DNA of 64,000 nt from Enterobacter asburiae (GTDB lineage: Bacteria > Pseudomonadota > Gammaproteobacteria > Enterobacterales > Enterobacteriaceae). Below are positions 29,993 through 44,861 of this stretch, in pieces. The number at the start of each line of letters is the position of its first letter. The stretch's first letter is position 1. Where the stretch lies: NCBI RefSeq assembly GCF_007035645.1, contig NZ_AP019632.1:1550001-1614000 (forward strand), read 5' to 3'. Below the pieces are notes generated by a model. That model was not told where the DNA came from. It worked only from the letters and a program-made list of their open reading frames with translations, and ran no database searches. The translations under genes and the position numbers were made by a program.

Positions 29993-31327
29993 ATCATGGA
30001 AAAATTAACCTGTTTTAAAGCCTACGATATTCGCGGCAAGCTGGGCGAAGAGCTGAATGAAGACATCGCGTGGCGCATTGGCCGCGCGTACGGCGAATAT
30101 TTAAAACCGCAGACCATTGTGCTGGGCGGCGACGTGCGTCTGACCAGTGAATCCCTCAAGCTGGCCCTGGCGAAAGGGCTGCAGGACGCGGGCGTGGACG
30201 TGCTGGATATCGGCCTTTCCGGGACCGAGGAGATTTACTTTGCCACCTTCCACCTGGGCGTGGACGGCGGTATCGAAGTGACGGCCAGCCACAACCCGAT
30301 GGACTACAACGGGATGAAGCTGGTGCGCAAGGGCGCCCGTCCTATCAGCGGCGACACCGGCCTGCGCGACGTGCAGCGCCTGGCGGAAGCCAACGACTTC
30401 CCGCCGGTGAACGACGCGAAGCGCGGCAGCTACAAAAAAATCAACCTGCAGAAAGAGTACATCGACCACCTGCTGGGCTACATCAACGTGGCGAACCTCA
30501 AGCCGCTGAAGCTGGTCATCAACTCCGGTAACGGCGCGGCCGGTCCGGTTGTCGATGCGCTGGAAGCCCGCTTTAAGGCGCTGAACGTGCCGGTGACCTT
30601 CATCAAGGTGCACAACACCCCGGACGGCAACTTCCCGAACGGTATTCCTAACCCGCTGCTGCCGGAGTGCCGCGACGACACCCGCAACGCGGTGATTGAG
30701 CACGGCGCGGACATGGGCATCGCCTTTGACGGTGACTTCGACCGCTGCTTCCTGTTCGACGAGAAAGGGCAGTTCATCGAGGGCTACTACATTGTCGGCC
30801 TGCTGGCGGAAGCGTTCCTCGAGAAAAACCCGGGCGCGAAAATCATCCATGACCCGCGCCTTTCCTGGAACACCGTCGACGTGGTCTCCGCGGCGGGCGG
30901 CACGCCGGTGATGTCCAAAACCGGCCATGCCTTCATCAAAGAGCGCATGCGCGAAGAAGACGCCATTTACGGCGGTGAGATGAGCGCCCACCACTACTTC
31001 CGTGATTTTGCCTACTGCGACAGCGGGATGATCCCGTGGCTGCTGGTGACCGAGCTGCTGTGCCTGAAGGGGCAGACGCTGGGCGAGCTGGTGCGCGACC
31101 GCATGGCGGCGTTCCCGGCGAGCGGGGAGATCAACAGCAAGCTGGCGCAGCCGGCCGAGGCCATTGCCCGCGTGGAGCAGCACTTTGCGATCCACGCGCT
31201 GGAAATTGACCGTACGGACGGGATCAGCATGGCGTTCCCGCAGTGGCGCTTTAACCTGCGCTCGTCCAACACCGAGCCGGTGGTGCGCCTGAACGTGGAG
31301 TCCCGTGCTGACACGGCGCTGATGGAA
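29993..31327 (+). repeat. 1.3-kb direct repeat, copy 2 (manB)
   Basis: Partner of 8537-9871 in the same orientation, with about 17 mismatches counted by eye, mostly at third codon positions. Crossing-over between the copies would remove the 21,456 bases between them. Confidence 0.93.
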
Positions 31328-31366
31328 GAGAAAACGCAAGAAATTCTGGCTTTGCTCAGGAAGTGA
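29996..31366 (+). CDS. manB: Phosphomannomutase, O-antigen copy
   Basis: This is a 456-residue phosphomannomutase with the same motifs as the first copy (TASHNP at 96-101, DGDFDR at 245-250, [11 protein letters not shown]). It is almost identical to the copy at 8540 and has the GC-rich codon use of the colanic acid operon, in sharp contrast to manC 18 bases upstream. Only the last 12 residues ([12 protein letters not shown] versus [12 protein letters not shown]) differ clearly, which looks like a remnant of the original O-antigen manB. The simplest reading is recent gene conversion from the colanic acid copy. It is the last gene of the O-antigen cluster. Confidence 0.96.
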   Translation: MEKLTCFKAYDIRGKLGEELNEDIAWRIGRAYGEYLKPQTIVLGGDVRLTSESLKLALAKGLQDAGVDVLDIGLSGTEEIYFATFHLGVDGGIEVTASHNPMDYNGMKLVRKGARPISGDTGLRDVQRLAEANDFPPVNDAKRGSYKKINLQKEYIDHLLGYINVANLKPLKLVINSGNGAAGPVVDALEARFKALNVPVTFIKVHNTPDGNFPNGIPNPLLPECRDDTRNAVIEHGADMGIAFDGDFDRCFLFDEKGQFIEGYYIVGLLAEAFLEKNPGAKIIHDPRLSWNTVDVVSAAGGTPVMSKTGHAFIKERMREEDAIYGGEMSAHHYFRDFAYCDSGMIPWLLVTELLCLKGQTLGELVRDRMAAFPASGEINSKLAQPAEAIARVEQHFAIHALEIDRTDGISMAFPQWRFNLRSSNTEPVVRLNVESRADTALMEEKTQEILALLRK

Positions 31367-31372
31367 GGGTCT

Positions 31373-31395
31373 GCCGCCAGCGTATTTCTGGCGGC
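31373..31395 (+). terminator. Stem-loop after O-antigen manB
   Basis: A perfect 8-bp stem, GCCGCCAG with CTGGCGGC, and a 7-base loop lie 6 bases after the manB stop. The sequence after it (TTGACTG) is not a T-run, so termination would be weak and read-through into gnd is possible. Confidence 0.4.
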
Positions 31396-31422
31396 TTGAC
31401 TGTACCTGGATTGTGCAATCAG

Positions 31423-31438
31423 TGTGACATAGATCAGC
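31423..31438 (+). promoter_or_regulatory. Possible CRP-like site before gnd
   Basis: TGTGA, 6 bases, TCAGC: a good left half and a partial right half of the CRP consensus (TGTGA-N6-TCACA). No clear -35/-10 pair for gnd is visible nearby, so the role is uncertain. Confidence 0.25.
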
Positions 31439-31533
31439 AAAAGCTATTCATGTCACCTAATACTGAGTTAACATCTCAACCACATTTCAAGCCGCGCATA
31501 AGCCGTGGTGACCACACCTGACAGGAGTATGTA

Positions 31534-32940
31534 ATGTCCAAGCAACAGATCGGCGTTGTCGGTATGGCAGTGATGGGGCGCAACCTGGCGCTCAACATCG
31601 AAAGCCGTGGTTATACCGTCTCCGTTTTCAACCGCTCCCGTGATAAGACCGAAGAAGTGATTGCCGAGAACCCAGGCAAGAAACTGGTTCCTTTCTATAC
31701 GGTGAAAGAGTTCGTTGAGTCTCTGGAAACGCCTCGTCGTATCCTGTTAATGGTGAAAGCGGGCGCAGGTACCGATGCAGCTATCGATTCCCTGAAGCCT
31801 TACCTCGAAAAAGGTGACATCATTATTGATGGCGGTAATACCTTCTTCCAGGACACCATTCGTCGTAACCGTGAGCTGTCTGCAGAAGGCTTCAATTTCA
31901 TCGGTACCGGTGTATCTGGTGGTGAAGAGGGCGCGCTGAAGGGCCCATCCATCATGCCTGGTGGCCAGAAAGAAGCATACGAACTGGTTGCTCCTATTCT
32001 GACTAAAATCGCTGCCGTTGCCGAAGATGGCGAGCCGTGTGTGACCTACATCGGTCCGGACGGTGCAGGTCACTATGTGAAGATGGTTCATAACGGCATC
32101 GAATACGGCGACATGCAGCTGATTGCTGAGGCTTATTCCCTGCTGAAAGGCGGTCTGAACCTTTCCAATGAAGAACTCGCGGAAACTTTCACCGAGTGGA
32201 ACAAAGGCGAGCTGAACAGCTATCTGATCGACATCACCAAAGATATCTTCACGAAGAAAGATGAAGAGGGTAAATACCTGGTTGATGTGATTCTGGATGA
32301 AGCTGCGAACAAAGGTACCGGTAAATGGACCAGCCAGAGCTCTCTGGATTTGGGCGAACCGCTGTCTCTGATCACCGAATCCGTCTTCGCGCGTTACATT
32401 TCTTCTCTGAAAGAGCAGCGCGTCGCGGCATCTAAAGTGCTGTCTGGTCCGCAGGCTAAACCAGCGGGTGATAAAGCCGAATTCGTTGAAAAAGTGCGCC
32501 GTGCACTGTACCTGGGTAAAATCGTTTCTTACGCGCAGGGCTTCTCTCAGCTGCGTGCAGCGTCAGACGAGAACAACTGGGATCTGAACTACGGTGAAAT
32601 CGCGAAGATCTTCCGCGCGGGCTGCATCATTCGTGCGCAGTTCCTGCAGAAAATCACCGATGCCTATGCTGAAAACGCCGGTATCGCCAACCTGCTGCTG
32701 GCACCGTACTTCAAGAAAATTGCTGACGAATATCAGCAGGCGCTGCGTGATGTGGTTGCCTACGCTGTCCAGAACGGTATCCCGGTTCCGACCTTCTCTG
32801 CTGCAGTAGCCTACTACGACAGCTACCGTGCTGCTGTGCTGCCAGCTAACCTGATTCAGGCACAGCGTGACTACTTCGGTGCGCATACTTACAAACGTAC
32901 CGATAAAGAAGGCGTATTCCATACCGAATGGATGGAATAA
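31534..32940 (+). CDS. gnd: 6-phosphogluconate dehydrogenase, decarboxylating
   Basis: Gnd oxidises 6-phosphogluconate to ribulose-5-phosphate with NADP in the pentose phosphate pathway. The 468 residues equal the E. coli length: [15 protein letters not shown] at 7-21 is the NADP-binding motif, VFNRS follows, then [21 protein letters not shown] near 127-147 and [13 protein letters not shown] with the catalytic lysine region near 183. AGGAG stands 9 bases before ATG. It is the conserved right border of the O-antigen locus and has backbone codon use. A strong terminator follows. Confidence 0.98.
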   Translation: MSKQQIGVVGMAVMGRNLALNIESRGYTVSVFNRSRDKTEEVIAENPGKKLVPFYTVKEFVESLETPRRILLMVKAGAGTDAAIDSLKPYLEKGDIIIDGGNTFFQDTIRRNRELSAEGFNFIGTGVSGGEEGALKGPSIMPGGQKEAYELVAPILTKIAAVAEDGEPCVTYIGPDGAGHYVKMVHNGIEYGDMQLIAEAYSLLKGGLNLSNEELAETFTEWNKGELNSYLIDITKDIFTKKDEEGKYLVDVILDEAANKGTGKWTSQSSLDLGEPLSLITESVFARYISSLKEQRVAASKVLSGPQAKPAGDKAEFVEKVRRALYLGKIVSYAQGFSQLRAASDENNWDLNYGEIAKIFRAGCIIRAQFLQKITDAYAENAGIANLLLAPYFKKIADEYQQALRDVVAYAVQNGIPVPTFSAAVAYYDSYRAAVLPANLIQAQRDYFGAHTYKRTDKEGVFHTEWME

Positions 32941-32961
32941 GTTAACTCACTCGCTGTAATC

Positions 32962-32990
32962 AAAACCCGGAGCTTGCCTCCGGGTTTTTT
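32962..32990 (+). terminator. Rho-independent terminator after gnd
   Basis: AAAACCCGGAG pairs with CTCCGGGTTTT around a short CTTGC loop, followed by T residues, 21 bases after the gnd stop. Confidence 0.9.
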
Positions 32991-33064
32991 ATGCAAAAAG
33001 TGTCGCCTGTTATTCGAAGTAGTCTGAATCTCGCCCCGCTCGTAGTGATTACTCCTGGTTTGCC

Positions 33065-33094
33065 TTGACAGTTCAGTTTGCCAGGAGGTACAAA
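33065..33094 (+). promoter_or_regulatory. Candidate ugd promoter
   Basis: A perfect TTGACA (33065-33070) is followed after 18 bases by TACAAA (4 of 6 matches to TATAAT), 72 bases before the ugd ATG. I see no clear RcsAB or PmrA box in the 225-base gap. Confidence 0.4.
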
Positions 33095-33165
33095 GCCCAA
33101 CAGTTATGTTTATCGCGATGGTCTGGTGGCCATCAGTACAGTTAACTCACAGAAGTCATTAGCGA

Positions 33166-34332
33166 ATGAAAATAACAATCTCCGGAACAGGGTATGTCGG
33201 TCTTTCTAACGGCATTCTGATTGCCCAGAATCATGAAGTGGTTGCGCTGGATATCGTGCAGGCCAAAGTGGATATGCTCAATCAGAAAAAATCGCCGATT
33301 GTGGATAAAGAAATCCAGGACTATCTCAGCAATAAATCGCTGAATTTCCGCGCCACGACAGATAAAGAAGATGCATACCGCAATGCGGATTACGTCATCA
33401 TTGCGACGCCTACTGACTACGATCCTAAAACTAATTACTTCAACACCTCAACTGTAGAAGCGGTGATTAAAGACGTTATCGCGATCAACCCTGATGCCGT
33501 GATGGTCATTAAATCGACCATTCCTGTCGGTTTTACCAAATCCATTAAAGAAAAGTTTGGTATTGATAATATCTTCTTCTCGCCGGAATTCCTGCGTGAG
33601 GGCAGAGCGCTTTACGATAACCTCCATCCTTCGCGTATCGTCATTGGCGAACGTTCAGAGCGCGCTGAACGTTTTGCTGCGCTGCTTCAGGAAGGCGCAG
33701 TGAAGAAAGATATTCAGGTGCTGTTCACCGACTCCACCGAAGCTGAGGCGATTAAGCTATTCGCGAATACCTACCTGGCAATGCGAGTGGCTTATTTCAA
33801 TGAGCTGGACAGCTACGCAGAGAGTCTTGGCCTGAATACCCGCCAGATTATTGAAGGTGTGTGTCTCGACCCGCGTATTGGCAACCACTACAACAACCCG
33901 TCATTTGGCTACGGCGGCTATTGCCTGCCAAAAGATACTAAACAATTGCTGGCAAATTATCAGGCTGTGCCGAACAACCTCATTTCGGCGATTGTTGACG
34001 CTAACCGTACACGTAAAGATTTCATCTCCGATTCCATCCTTGCGCGTCAACCGAAAGTGGTCGGCGTATACCGTCTGATCATGAAGAGTGGCTCCGATAA
34101 TTTCCGCGCCTCTTCCATTCAGGGGATCATGAAGCGCATTAAGGCGAAAGGGGTTGAGGTTGTAATCTATGAGCCTGCCATGCCGGACGATCAGTTCTTC
34201 AATTCCCGGGTGATCCGCGATCTGGATGCCTTTAAGAAAGAAGCCGATGTCATCATTTCAAACCGCATGGCGGAAGAGCTGGCTGACGTGGCGGATAAGG
34301 TTTATACCCGCGATCTGTTTGGTAGCGACTGA
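33166..34332 (+). CDS. ugd: UDP-glucose 6-dehydrogenase
   Basis: Ugd oxidises UDP-glucose to UDP-glucuronate, needed for colanic acid and for the aminoarabinose modification of lipid A. The 388 residues equal the E. coli length, with [10 protein letters not shown] at 6-15 (NAD site), [20 protein letters not shown] near 144-163, and the catalytic cysteine in [11 protein letters not shown] near 252. The start is ATG 33166; the ribosome site upstream is weak. It converges on the uge gene, and a shared terminator lies between them. Confidence 0.97.
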   Translation: MKITISGTGYVGLSNGILIAQNHEVVALDIVQAKVDMLNQKKSPIVDKEIQDYLSNKSLNFRATTDKEDAYRNADYVIIATPTDYDPKTNYFNTSTVEAVIKDVIAINPDAVMVIKSTIPVGFTKSIKEKFGIDNIFFSPEFLREGRALYDNLHPSRIVIGERSERAERFAALLQEGAVKKDIQVLFTDSTEAEAIKLFANTYLAMRVAYFNELDSYAESLGLNTRQIIEGVCLDPRIGNHYNNPSFGYGGYCLPKDTKQLLANYQAVPNNLISAIVDANRTRKDFISDSILARQPKVVGVYRLIMKSGSDNFRASSIQGIMKRIKAKGVEVVIYEPAMPDDQFFNSRVIRDLDAFKKEADVIISNRMAEELADVADKVYTRDLFGSD

Positions 34333-34350
34333 TTCTCTGCGTTATTTTGT

Positions 34351-34380
34351 AAAAAACCCGGCTGAATTGCCGGGTTTTTT
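34351..34380. terminator. Bidirectional terminator between ugd and uge
   Basis: AAAAAACCCGGC pairs with GCCGGGTTTTTT around a TGAATT loop. A- and T-runs on both sides let it serve the convergent ugd (+) and uge (-) genes. Confidence 0.92.
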
Positions 34381-34384
34381 ATTT

Positions 34385-35389
34385 TCAAACCTTGTAAAAC
34401 TCGCGGTACCAGTTAACGAAGTTTTTCACTCCATCCTTAACCGAGGTTTGCGGTTTAAATCCGATCACCTCATAAAGAGCCTGGGTATCGGCACTGGTCT
34501 CCAGAACATCGCCTGGCTGAAGAGGTAGCATGTTTTTCTCTGCTTTTTTACCCAGCGCGTCTTCCAGGGCGGTAATGTAATCCATCAGTTCGACTGGCGA
34601 GCTGTTACCGATGTTGTAGACCCGGTAAGGCGCGGAACTGGTTGCCGGGGAGCCGGTCTCAACGGTCCAGTTTGTGTCTGACTGAGGAATAACATCCTGC
34701 AGACGAATAATTGCTTCAGCGATGTCATCAATGTACGTGAAGTCGCGCTTCATCTTACCGTAGTTATAGACATCGATGCTTTTGCCTTCAATGATCGCCT
34801 TAGTAAACTTAAATAGCGCCATGTCCGGACGTCCCCACGGACCGTACACGGTGAAGAAGCGCAGGCCGGTGGTCGGCAAGTTGTACAGATGCGAATAGGT
34901 GTGCGACATCAGCTCATTGGCTTTTTTGGTCGCGGCATAGAGTGAGACCGGGTGATCCACGGAATCGTCAGTGGAGAAGGGCATCTTGCGGTTGAGGCCG
35001 TATACGGAGCTGGACGAGGCATAAAGCAGATGCTGCACGTTATTATGGCGGCAGCCTTCCAGCACGTTGAGATGGCCGATAAGGTTGGCATCTGCATACG
35101 CGTGAGGGTTTTCAAGAGAGTAGCGTACACCCGCCTGCGCGGCCAGATGAATCACACGATCAAATTTCTCACTGGCGAAAAGCGTGGCCATACCTTCCCG
35201 GTCAGCTAATTCCAGCTTGTGGAAGGTGAAACTCTCAGATTTTAACAGTTCCAGGCGCGCCAGCTTCAGGTTGACATCGTAGTATTCATTGAGATTATCG
35301 ATACCAACAACCTGATGACCCGCCTCAAGGAGGCGTTTACTGACATTCGCACCGATAAAACCTGCAGCGCCCGTGACTAAAAATTTCAT
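34385..35389 (-). CDS. uge: UDP-glucuronate 4-epimerase
   Basis: This enzyme interconverts UDP-glucuronate and UDP-galacturonate. The 334-residue extended SDR resembles Klebsiella Uge/Gla(KP): [20 protein letters not shown] at the N-terminus with the glycine motif at 7-13, [20 protein letters not shown] near 124, and [13 protein letters not shown] with the YxxxK pair. The frame is open further upstream (to 35434), but ATG 35389 gives the family start and length. It turns the product of its neighbour Ugd into UDP-GalA, a sugar found in some Enterobacter and Klebsiella LPS cores. E. coli K-12 lacks a gene here. Confidence 0.92.
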   Translation of the reverse strand: MKFLVTGAAGFIGANVSKRLLEAGHQVVGIDNLNEYYDVNLKLARLELLKSESFTFHKLELADREGMATLFASEKFDRVIHLAAQAGVRYSLENPHAYADANLIGHLNVLEGCRHNNVQHLLYASSSSVYGLNRKMPFSTDDSVDHPVSLYAATKKANELMSHTYSHLYNLPTTGLRFFTVYGPWGRPDMALFKFTKAIIEGKSIDVYNYGKMKRDFTYIDDIAEAIIRLQDVIPQSDTNWTVETGSPATSSAPYRVYNIGNSSPVELMDYITALEDALGKKAEKNMLPLQPGDVLETSADTQALYEVIGFKPQTSVKDGVKNFVNWYREFYKV

Positions 35390-35581
35390 AGCTTCCCTCA
35401 TAAACCCTATTCTATAGATGCCGTAACGCATCACATGGCGTCTATGATAGCGCGAAGGGTGTAAGTTACATAACCCATCTTTCCGATATTACTCATCGGA
35501 TTCTTATAGAAAAATCGCCAGTAATGGATAAACTATACAAACAAAATTATGTTTGCCCTTTTTTTATCAGTTAGGGATTGT

Positions 35582-36562
35582 ATGACGCAAAATAACAATA
35601 GCCAGGTCAGCCGAGGCAATGACCCGGAGCAAATTGATTTACTTGATTTAATGCTGCAGCTGTGGCGTGGGAAGTGGGTGATAGCCGCCTTTGTTGTTGT
35701 TTGTATCGCCCTGGCAATTGGATATCTCTCTGTCGCAAAGGAAAAATGGACCTCAAGTGCGATTATTACGCAACCAGATGCGGCCCAGATTGCCAGTTAT
35801 TCTAATGCATTGAACATCCTTTATGGTACCGCAGCACCTACAATGCTTGACAACCAAACGCGCGCTATCGGTCGTTTTAGCTCCTCATTCTCGGCGTTGT
35901 CGCAGGCTCTTGAAAACCAGGCAGTGCCTGAAAAACTGACGATCGAGCCCACGGTTAAAGAGCAGCCGCTCCCATTAATAGTATCGTATACCAGTACATC
36001 TGCAGAAGCTGCGCAAAAGCAATTGGCACAGTTCATCCAGCAGGTAGATGAGCAAACGGCTAAAGAACTGGCCGCTGACCTTAATGACAACATCAAAGCG
36101 CAGATAAAGACCCTGAATGATTCCCTGCAAAACCAGGAGAAGGTCGCTCAGGAACAGAAAGATCTGCGTATCAAACAGATTGCTGAGGCACTCAAGAACG
36201 CTGAAGCAGCGAAAATTACCTCGCCGCGCCTCCAGCAAACCCAGGAGGTGACTCAGGAAACGATGTTCTTGCTGGGAAGTGAGGGGCTGAAATCCATGAT
36301 TGACAACGAAGCTTCTCTCCCGTTGGTCTTTCCCAGAGCTTATTACCAGACCAGGCGAAATCTGCTGGACATCCAGAATCTGAGCGTTAACCCGGACACG
36401 ATCCACGTTTACCGTTATGTCATGAAGCCGGAACTCCCTGTGCGTCGTGACAGCCCGAAAAAAGCAATTACTCTTATTCTTGCTGTACTGCTGGGCGGGT
36501 TGCTTGGTTCCGGTTTTGTGCTTGGCCGCAACGCATTGCGCAACTACAAACCCAAAGTCTGA
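35582..36562 (+). CDS. wzzB: O-antigen chain-length determinant WzzB
   Basis: WzzB sets the modal length of O-antigen chains made by Wzy. It has 326 residues, the same as in E. coli. An N-terminal cytoplasmic segment (DPEQIDLLDLMLQLWRGKW, residues 15-33) leads into TM1 at about 34-54, then a periplasmic coiled-coil-rich domain, then the proline-rich TM2 region (PELPVRRDSPKKAITLILAV) at about 285-315. The frame is open back to 35549; ATG 35582, with AGGGA upstream, gives the family N-terminus. It acts at the inner membrane with Wzy of this locus. Confidence 0.95.
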   Translation: MTQNNNSQVSRGNDPEQIDLLDLMLQLWRGKWVIAAFVVVCIALAIGYLSVAKEKWTSSAIITQPDAAQIASYSNALNILYGTAAPTMLDNQTRAIGRFSSSFSALSQALENQAVPEKLTIEPTVKEQPLPLIVSYTSTSAEAAQKQLAQFIQQVDEQTAKELAADLNDNIKAQIKTLNDSLQNQEKVAQEQKDLRIKQIAEALKNAEAAKITSPRLQQTQEVTQETMFLLGSEGLKSMIDNEASLPLVFPRAYYQTRRNLLDIQNLSVNPDTIHVYRYVMKPELPVRRDSPKKAITLILAVLLGGLLGSGFVLGRNALRNYKPKV

Positions 36563-36572
36563 TTTGCAGATT

Positions 36573-36606
36573 AAAAAAAACCGGGGATATTCCCCGGTTT
36601 TTTTTA
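36573..36606. terminator. Bidirectional terminator between wzzB and hisI
   Basis: A run of A, CCGGGGA, the loop TAT, TCCCCGG and a run of T. It serves wzzB on + and, in the opposite direction, the end of the his operon, whose last stop codon lies within the T-run region. Confidence 0.92.
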
Positions 36607-37208
36607 TTTGTGACGTTTGCGAAGATTTTCAATCACCGCCGTCAAATCCAGCTCCTGATCCTGCAGCAGCACCAGCAGGTGATACATCAAATCAGACGCT
36701 TCATTCGTCAGCTCCTCGCGGTCATGCACGGTCGCGGCCAGTGCCGTCTCAACGCCTTCTTCACCTACCTTCTGTGCGATACGCTTGGTTCCGCTGGCGT
36801 ACAGCTTCGCGGTGTAAGAACTTTCAGGATCCGCCGTTTTACGCTCTGCCAGCAGCTGTTCCAGTTGATACAGGAACAACCATTGGTGGCTCGCCTCGCC
36901 GAAGCAGCTGCTGGTGCCCTTATGGCAGGTTGGGCCGATTGGGTTTACCAGCACCAGCAGGGTGTCGTTATCGCAGTCAGGCGTTATGCTCACTGCATTC
37001 AGGAAATGACCCGAGGTCTCGCCTTTGGTCCACAGGCGCTGTTTCGTGCGCGAGTAGAAGGTCACTTTGCCGCTGTCGATCGTTTTCGCCAGCGCGTCCT
37101 GGTTCATATACCCCAGCATCAGCACTTCGCCTGAGACGGCATGCTGGACAACCACCGGCAGTAACCCGTCAGTTTTTTCCCAGTCCAGCTGCGCCTGTTG
37201 TTGCTCTG

Positions 37209-37215
<7 letters not shown>
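36604..37215 (-). CDS. hisI: Phosphoribosyl-AMP cyclohydrolase / phosphoribosyl-ATP diphosphatase
   Basis: HisI (HisIE) is bifunctional. The N-terminal domain (residues 1-110) is the PR-AMP cyclohydrolase with PDCDNDTLL and [11 protein letters not shown], whose Cys and Asp residues bind Zn and Mg; the C-terminal domain is the PR-ATP pyrophosphohydrolase with [13 protein letters not shown] and [13 protein letters not shown]. It performs histidine steps 2 and 3. The 203 residues equal the E. coli length. It overlaps hisF by 7 bases and is the last gene of the operon. Confidence 0.97.
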
Positions 37216-42720
<5,505 letters not shown>

Positions 42721-42725
42721 GGCCA

Positions 42726-43625
42726 TTACTCCATCATCTTCTCAATAGGCAGCACCAGGATGGAGCTTGCGCCCAGCGCCTTCAGTTTTTCCATGGTTTC
42801 CCAGAACAGGGTTTCGCTGCTCACCATGTGCATCGCCACGCGCTGCTGATCGCCCGCCAGCGGCAGGATGGTTGGACGCTCAGCGCCCGGCAGCAGGGCA
42901 ATCACTTCATCCAGACGCTCGGTTGGGGCGTGCATCATGATGTATTTGGACTCACGCGCCTGAATCACGCCCTGAATGCGGGTCAGCAGCTTGTCGATCA
43001 GCTGCTGCTTGGCGTCGGCCATGTCGCCGTCGCGCTGAATCAGGCACGCTTTAGAGCGGTAGATCACTTCCACTTCGCGCAGACCGTTGGCTTCCAGCGT
43101 CGCGCCGGTAGAGACGAGGTCACAGATGGCGTCCGCCAGACCCGCACGCGGCGCCACTTCAACAGAGCCGTTCAGCAGGCAGGATTTAAACTGCACGCCT
43201 TTCTGGTCGAGATAACGCTTTAACAGGTGAGGGTAAGAGGTGGCGATACGTTTGCCGTTCAGCGCGGCCGGGCCGTCCCACGCTTCGTCAACCGGCGTAG
43301 CCAGCGACAGGCGGCAGCCGCCGAAGTCCAGACGACGCAGGGTAAAGTAACGCGGATCTTCGCCCTGAGCGCGGCGGGTCAGCAGCTCTTCTTCCAGCAC
43401 GTTTTCCCCGATAATGCCGAGGTCAACGACGCCATCCATGACCAGGCCGGGAATATCGTCATCACGCACGCGCAGAATGTCGATGGGCATGTTTTCAGCC
43501 AGAGCAATCAGGCGCTGGGTGTGCAGGTTAATTTTAATCCCGCAGCGGGCCAGCAGTTCGCGTGAGTCATCGCTCAAACGGCCTGATTTTTGAATAGCTA
43601 TGCGTAAGCGTGAGTTATCTAACAT
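42726..43625 (-). CDS. hisG: ATP phosphoribosyltransferase
   Basis: HisG is the first, feedback-inhibited enzyme of histidine synthesis (ATP + PRPP to PR-ATP). It has 299 residues, the long form with a C-terminal regulatory domain. [16 protein letters not shown] at 5-20 and [14 protein letters not shown] (PRPP-binding) near 169-182 are characteristic. The C-terminal ACT-like domain that binds histidine follows from about 225. It is the first structural gene of the operon after the leader. Confidence 0.98.
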   Translation of the reverse strand: MLDNSRLRIAIQKSGRLSDDSRELLARCGIKINLHTQRLIALAENMPIDILRVRDDDIPGLVMDGVVDLGIIGENVLEEELLTRRAQGEDPRYFTLRRLDFGGCRLSLATPVDEAWDGPAALNGKRIATSYPHLLKRYLDQKGVQFKSCLLNGSVEVAPRAGLADAICDLVSTGATLEANGLREVEVIYRSKACLIQRDGDMADAKQQLIDKLLTRIQGVIQARESKYIMMHAPTERLDEVIALLPGAERPTILPLAGDQQRVAMHMVSSETLFWETMEKLKALGASSILVLPIEKMME

Positions 43626-43670
43626 TCTTTATTCCTCGTTAACCTGTTTTAACCTGTCTGAATTCGGTCC

Positions 43671-43710
43671 AAAAAAAAGCCCCCGGAAGAAGATCTTCCG
43701 GGGGCTTTTT
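43671..43710 (-). terminator. his operon attenuator
   Basis: On the minus strand, AAAAAGCCCCCGGAAGA and the complementary TCTTCCGGGGGCTTTTT form a strong stem ending in T, between hisL and hisG. This is the attenuator terminator of the his operon; the alternative pairing regions lie between it and the leader peptide (43711-43770). Confidence 0.95.
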
Positions 43711-43769
43711 CATGCGTTCATGCACCACTGGAAGATCCAAACGTCTTCCAGCACACATCGCCTGAAAGA

Positions 43770-43820
43770 CTAGTCAGGATGATGGTGATGATGGTGGTGT
43801 TTAAATTGAACGCGTGTCAT
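43770..43820 (-). CDS. hisL: his operon leader peptide
   Basis: This 16-codon leader reads MTRVQFKHHHHHHHPD and stops at TAG. Seven histidine codons in a row make ribosome progress depend on charged tRNA-His: stalling favours the antiterminator, smooth translation the attenuator at 43671-43710. The peptide is identical to the E. coli HisL that I know. Too short for a standard gene caller, but clear from the sequence. Confidence 0.98.
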   Translation of the reverse strand: MTRVQFKHHHHHHHPD

Positions 43821-43859
43821 GTAAATTCTCGATGAATGCTTATTCATTTGATGTCTTTT

Positions 43860-43889
43860 AACCTAAACCAGTTGTACGACATATTGCAA
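43860..43889 (-). promoter_or_regulatory. his operon promoter
   Basis: On the minus strand, TTGCAA and TAGGTT are separated by 18 bases, 40 bases before hisL. TAGGTT is the -10 box I know for the E. coli his promoter, and the downstream bases are much conserved. Confidence 0.75.
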
Positions 43890-43995
43890 GGGCTTTTTTT
43901 GATCATTAATTCATTTCATATTGATGCTATGAATTGTGTGTTCTGCCGGGCTGGCGTAGCCTTATAAAAGACGAGTGAGAGTCAGGAGAATTCGC

Positions 43996-44820
43996 ATGAA
44001 AAAGGTCGCAATTGTCGGTTTAGGGTGGCTGGGAATGCCGTTGGCGATGTCATTAGCCGCGAAAGGCTGGCAGGTGACCGGGAGCAAAACCACGGCGGAT
44101 GGGGTAGAGGCAGCGCGCATGTGCGGTATTGATGGCGTTGAGCTGCGCCTTGAACCGGAGCTGGTGTGTGATGCTGACGATCTGGACACGCTGATGAACG
44201 TCGATGCGCTGGTGATCACGCTCCCCGCGCGGCGCAGTGGCCCGGGCGAGTCGTTTTATCTGCAGGCGATGCAGGAGATCGTCGACAGCGCGCTGGCGCA
44301 CCATGTTCCGCGCATCATTTTTACCAGCTCGACGTCGGTGTATGGCGAAGTTGAGGGCGTGGTGAAAGAGAGTTCCGAGCGCCGTCCCGTGACGGCGAGC
44401 GGTCAGGTTCTGAAAGAGCTGGAAGACTGGCTGCATAATCTTCCCGGCACGCAGGTCGATATTGTCCGTCTGGCGGGGCTGGTGGGTCCAGGCCGCCATC
44501 CGGGACGCTTTTTTGCCGGTAAGTCTGCGCCAGACGGCCAGCATGTCGTCAATCTTGTTCATCTTGACGATGTTGTTGCTGCGATTGAGCTACTCTTACA
44601 GGCTCCGAAAGGTGGACACATCTATAATATATGTGCACCTTCTCATCCGGCACGCAGCACGTTTTACCCGCTGATGGCACGTCAGCTGGGCCTGGCTCCG
44701 CCGGTTTTTGGTGAGGCAAAGGATGACAGTAAAGGCAAAATTGTTGATGGCAATCGCATTTGTCATGAGCTGGGGTTTGAGTATCAGTATCCCGATCCGC
44801 TGGTGATGCCCATGGAATAA
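43996..44820 (+). CDS. yeeZ: SDR-family protein YeeZ
   Basis: This 274-residue NAD(P)-binding protein matches E. coli YeeZ. KVAIVGLGWLGMPLAMSL at 3-20 is the nucleotide-binding motif, ITLPARRSGPGESFYLQ follows, IIFTSSTSVYGEVEG sits near 114-128, and LAGLVGPGRHPGRFFAGK near 161-178 is the family signature. No conventional YxxxK is visible; the reaction is unknown. The frame is open to 43975, but ATG 43996, with GGAGAATTCGC upstream, gives the known start. It is divergent from hisL with no toxin-antitoxin pair between. Confidence 0.93.
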   Translation: MKKVAIVGLGWLGMPLAMSLAAKGWQVTGSKTTADGVEAARMCGIDGVELRLEPELVCDADDLDTLMNVDALVITLPARRSGPGESFYLQAMQEIVDSALAHHVPRIIFTSSTSVYGEVEGVVKESSERRPVTASGQVLKELEDWLHNLPGTQVDIVRLAGLVGPGRHPGRFFAGKSAPDGQHVVNLVHLDDVVAAIELLLQAPKGGHIYNICAPSHPARSTFYPLMARQLGLAPPVFGEAKDDSKGKIVDGNRICHELGFEYQYPDPLVMPME

Positions 44821-44861
44821 GACCCGCAGCGGAGACGATCGCGCACCAGAAGGGGGCGAGC

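Noticed and set aside
43776..43797. A short CAC/CAT repeat that looks like a microsatellite
   Set aside because: It is the seven-histidine run of the his leader peptide and is explained by attenuation control.
43821..43995. Search for a yefM-yoeB toxin-antitoxin pair between hisL and yeeZ
   Set aside because: The gap is 175 bases and holds only the his promoter and the yeeZ upstream region; no such genes are present.
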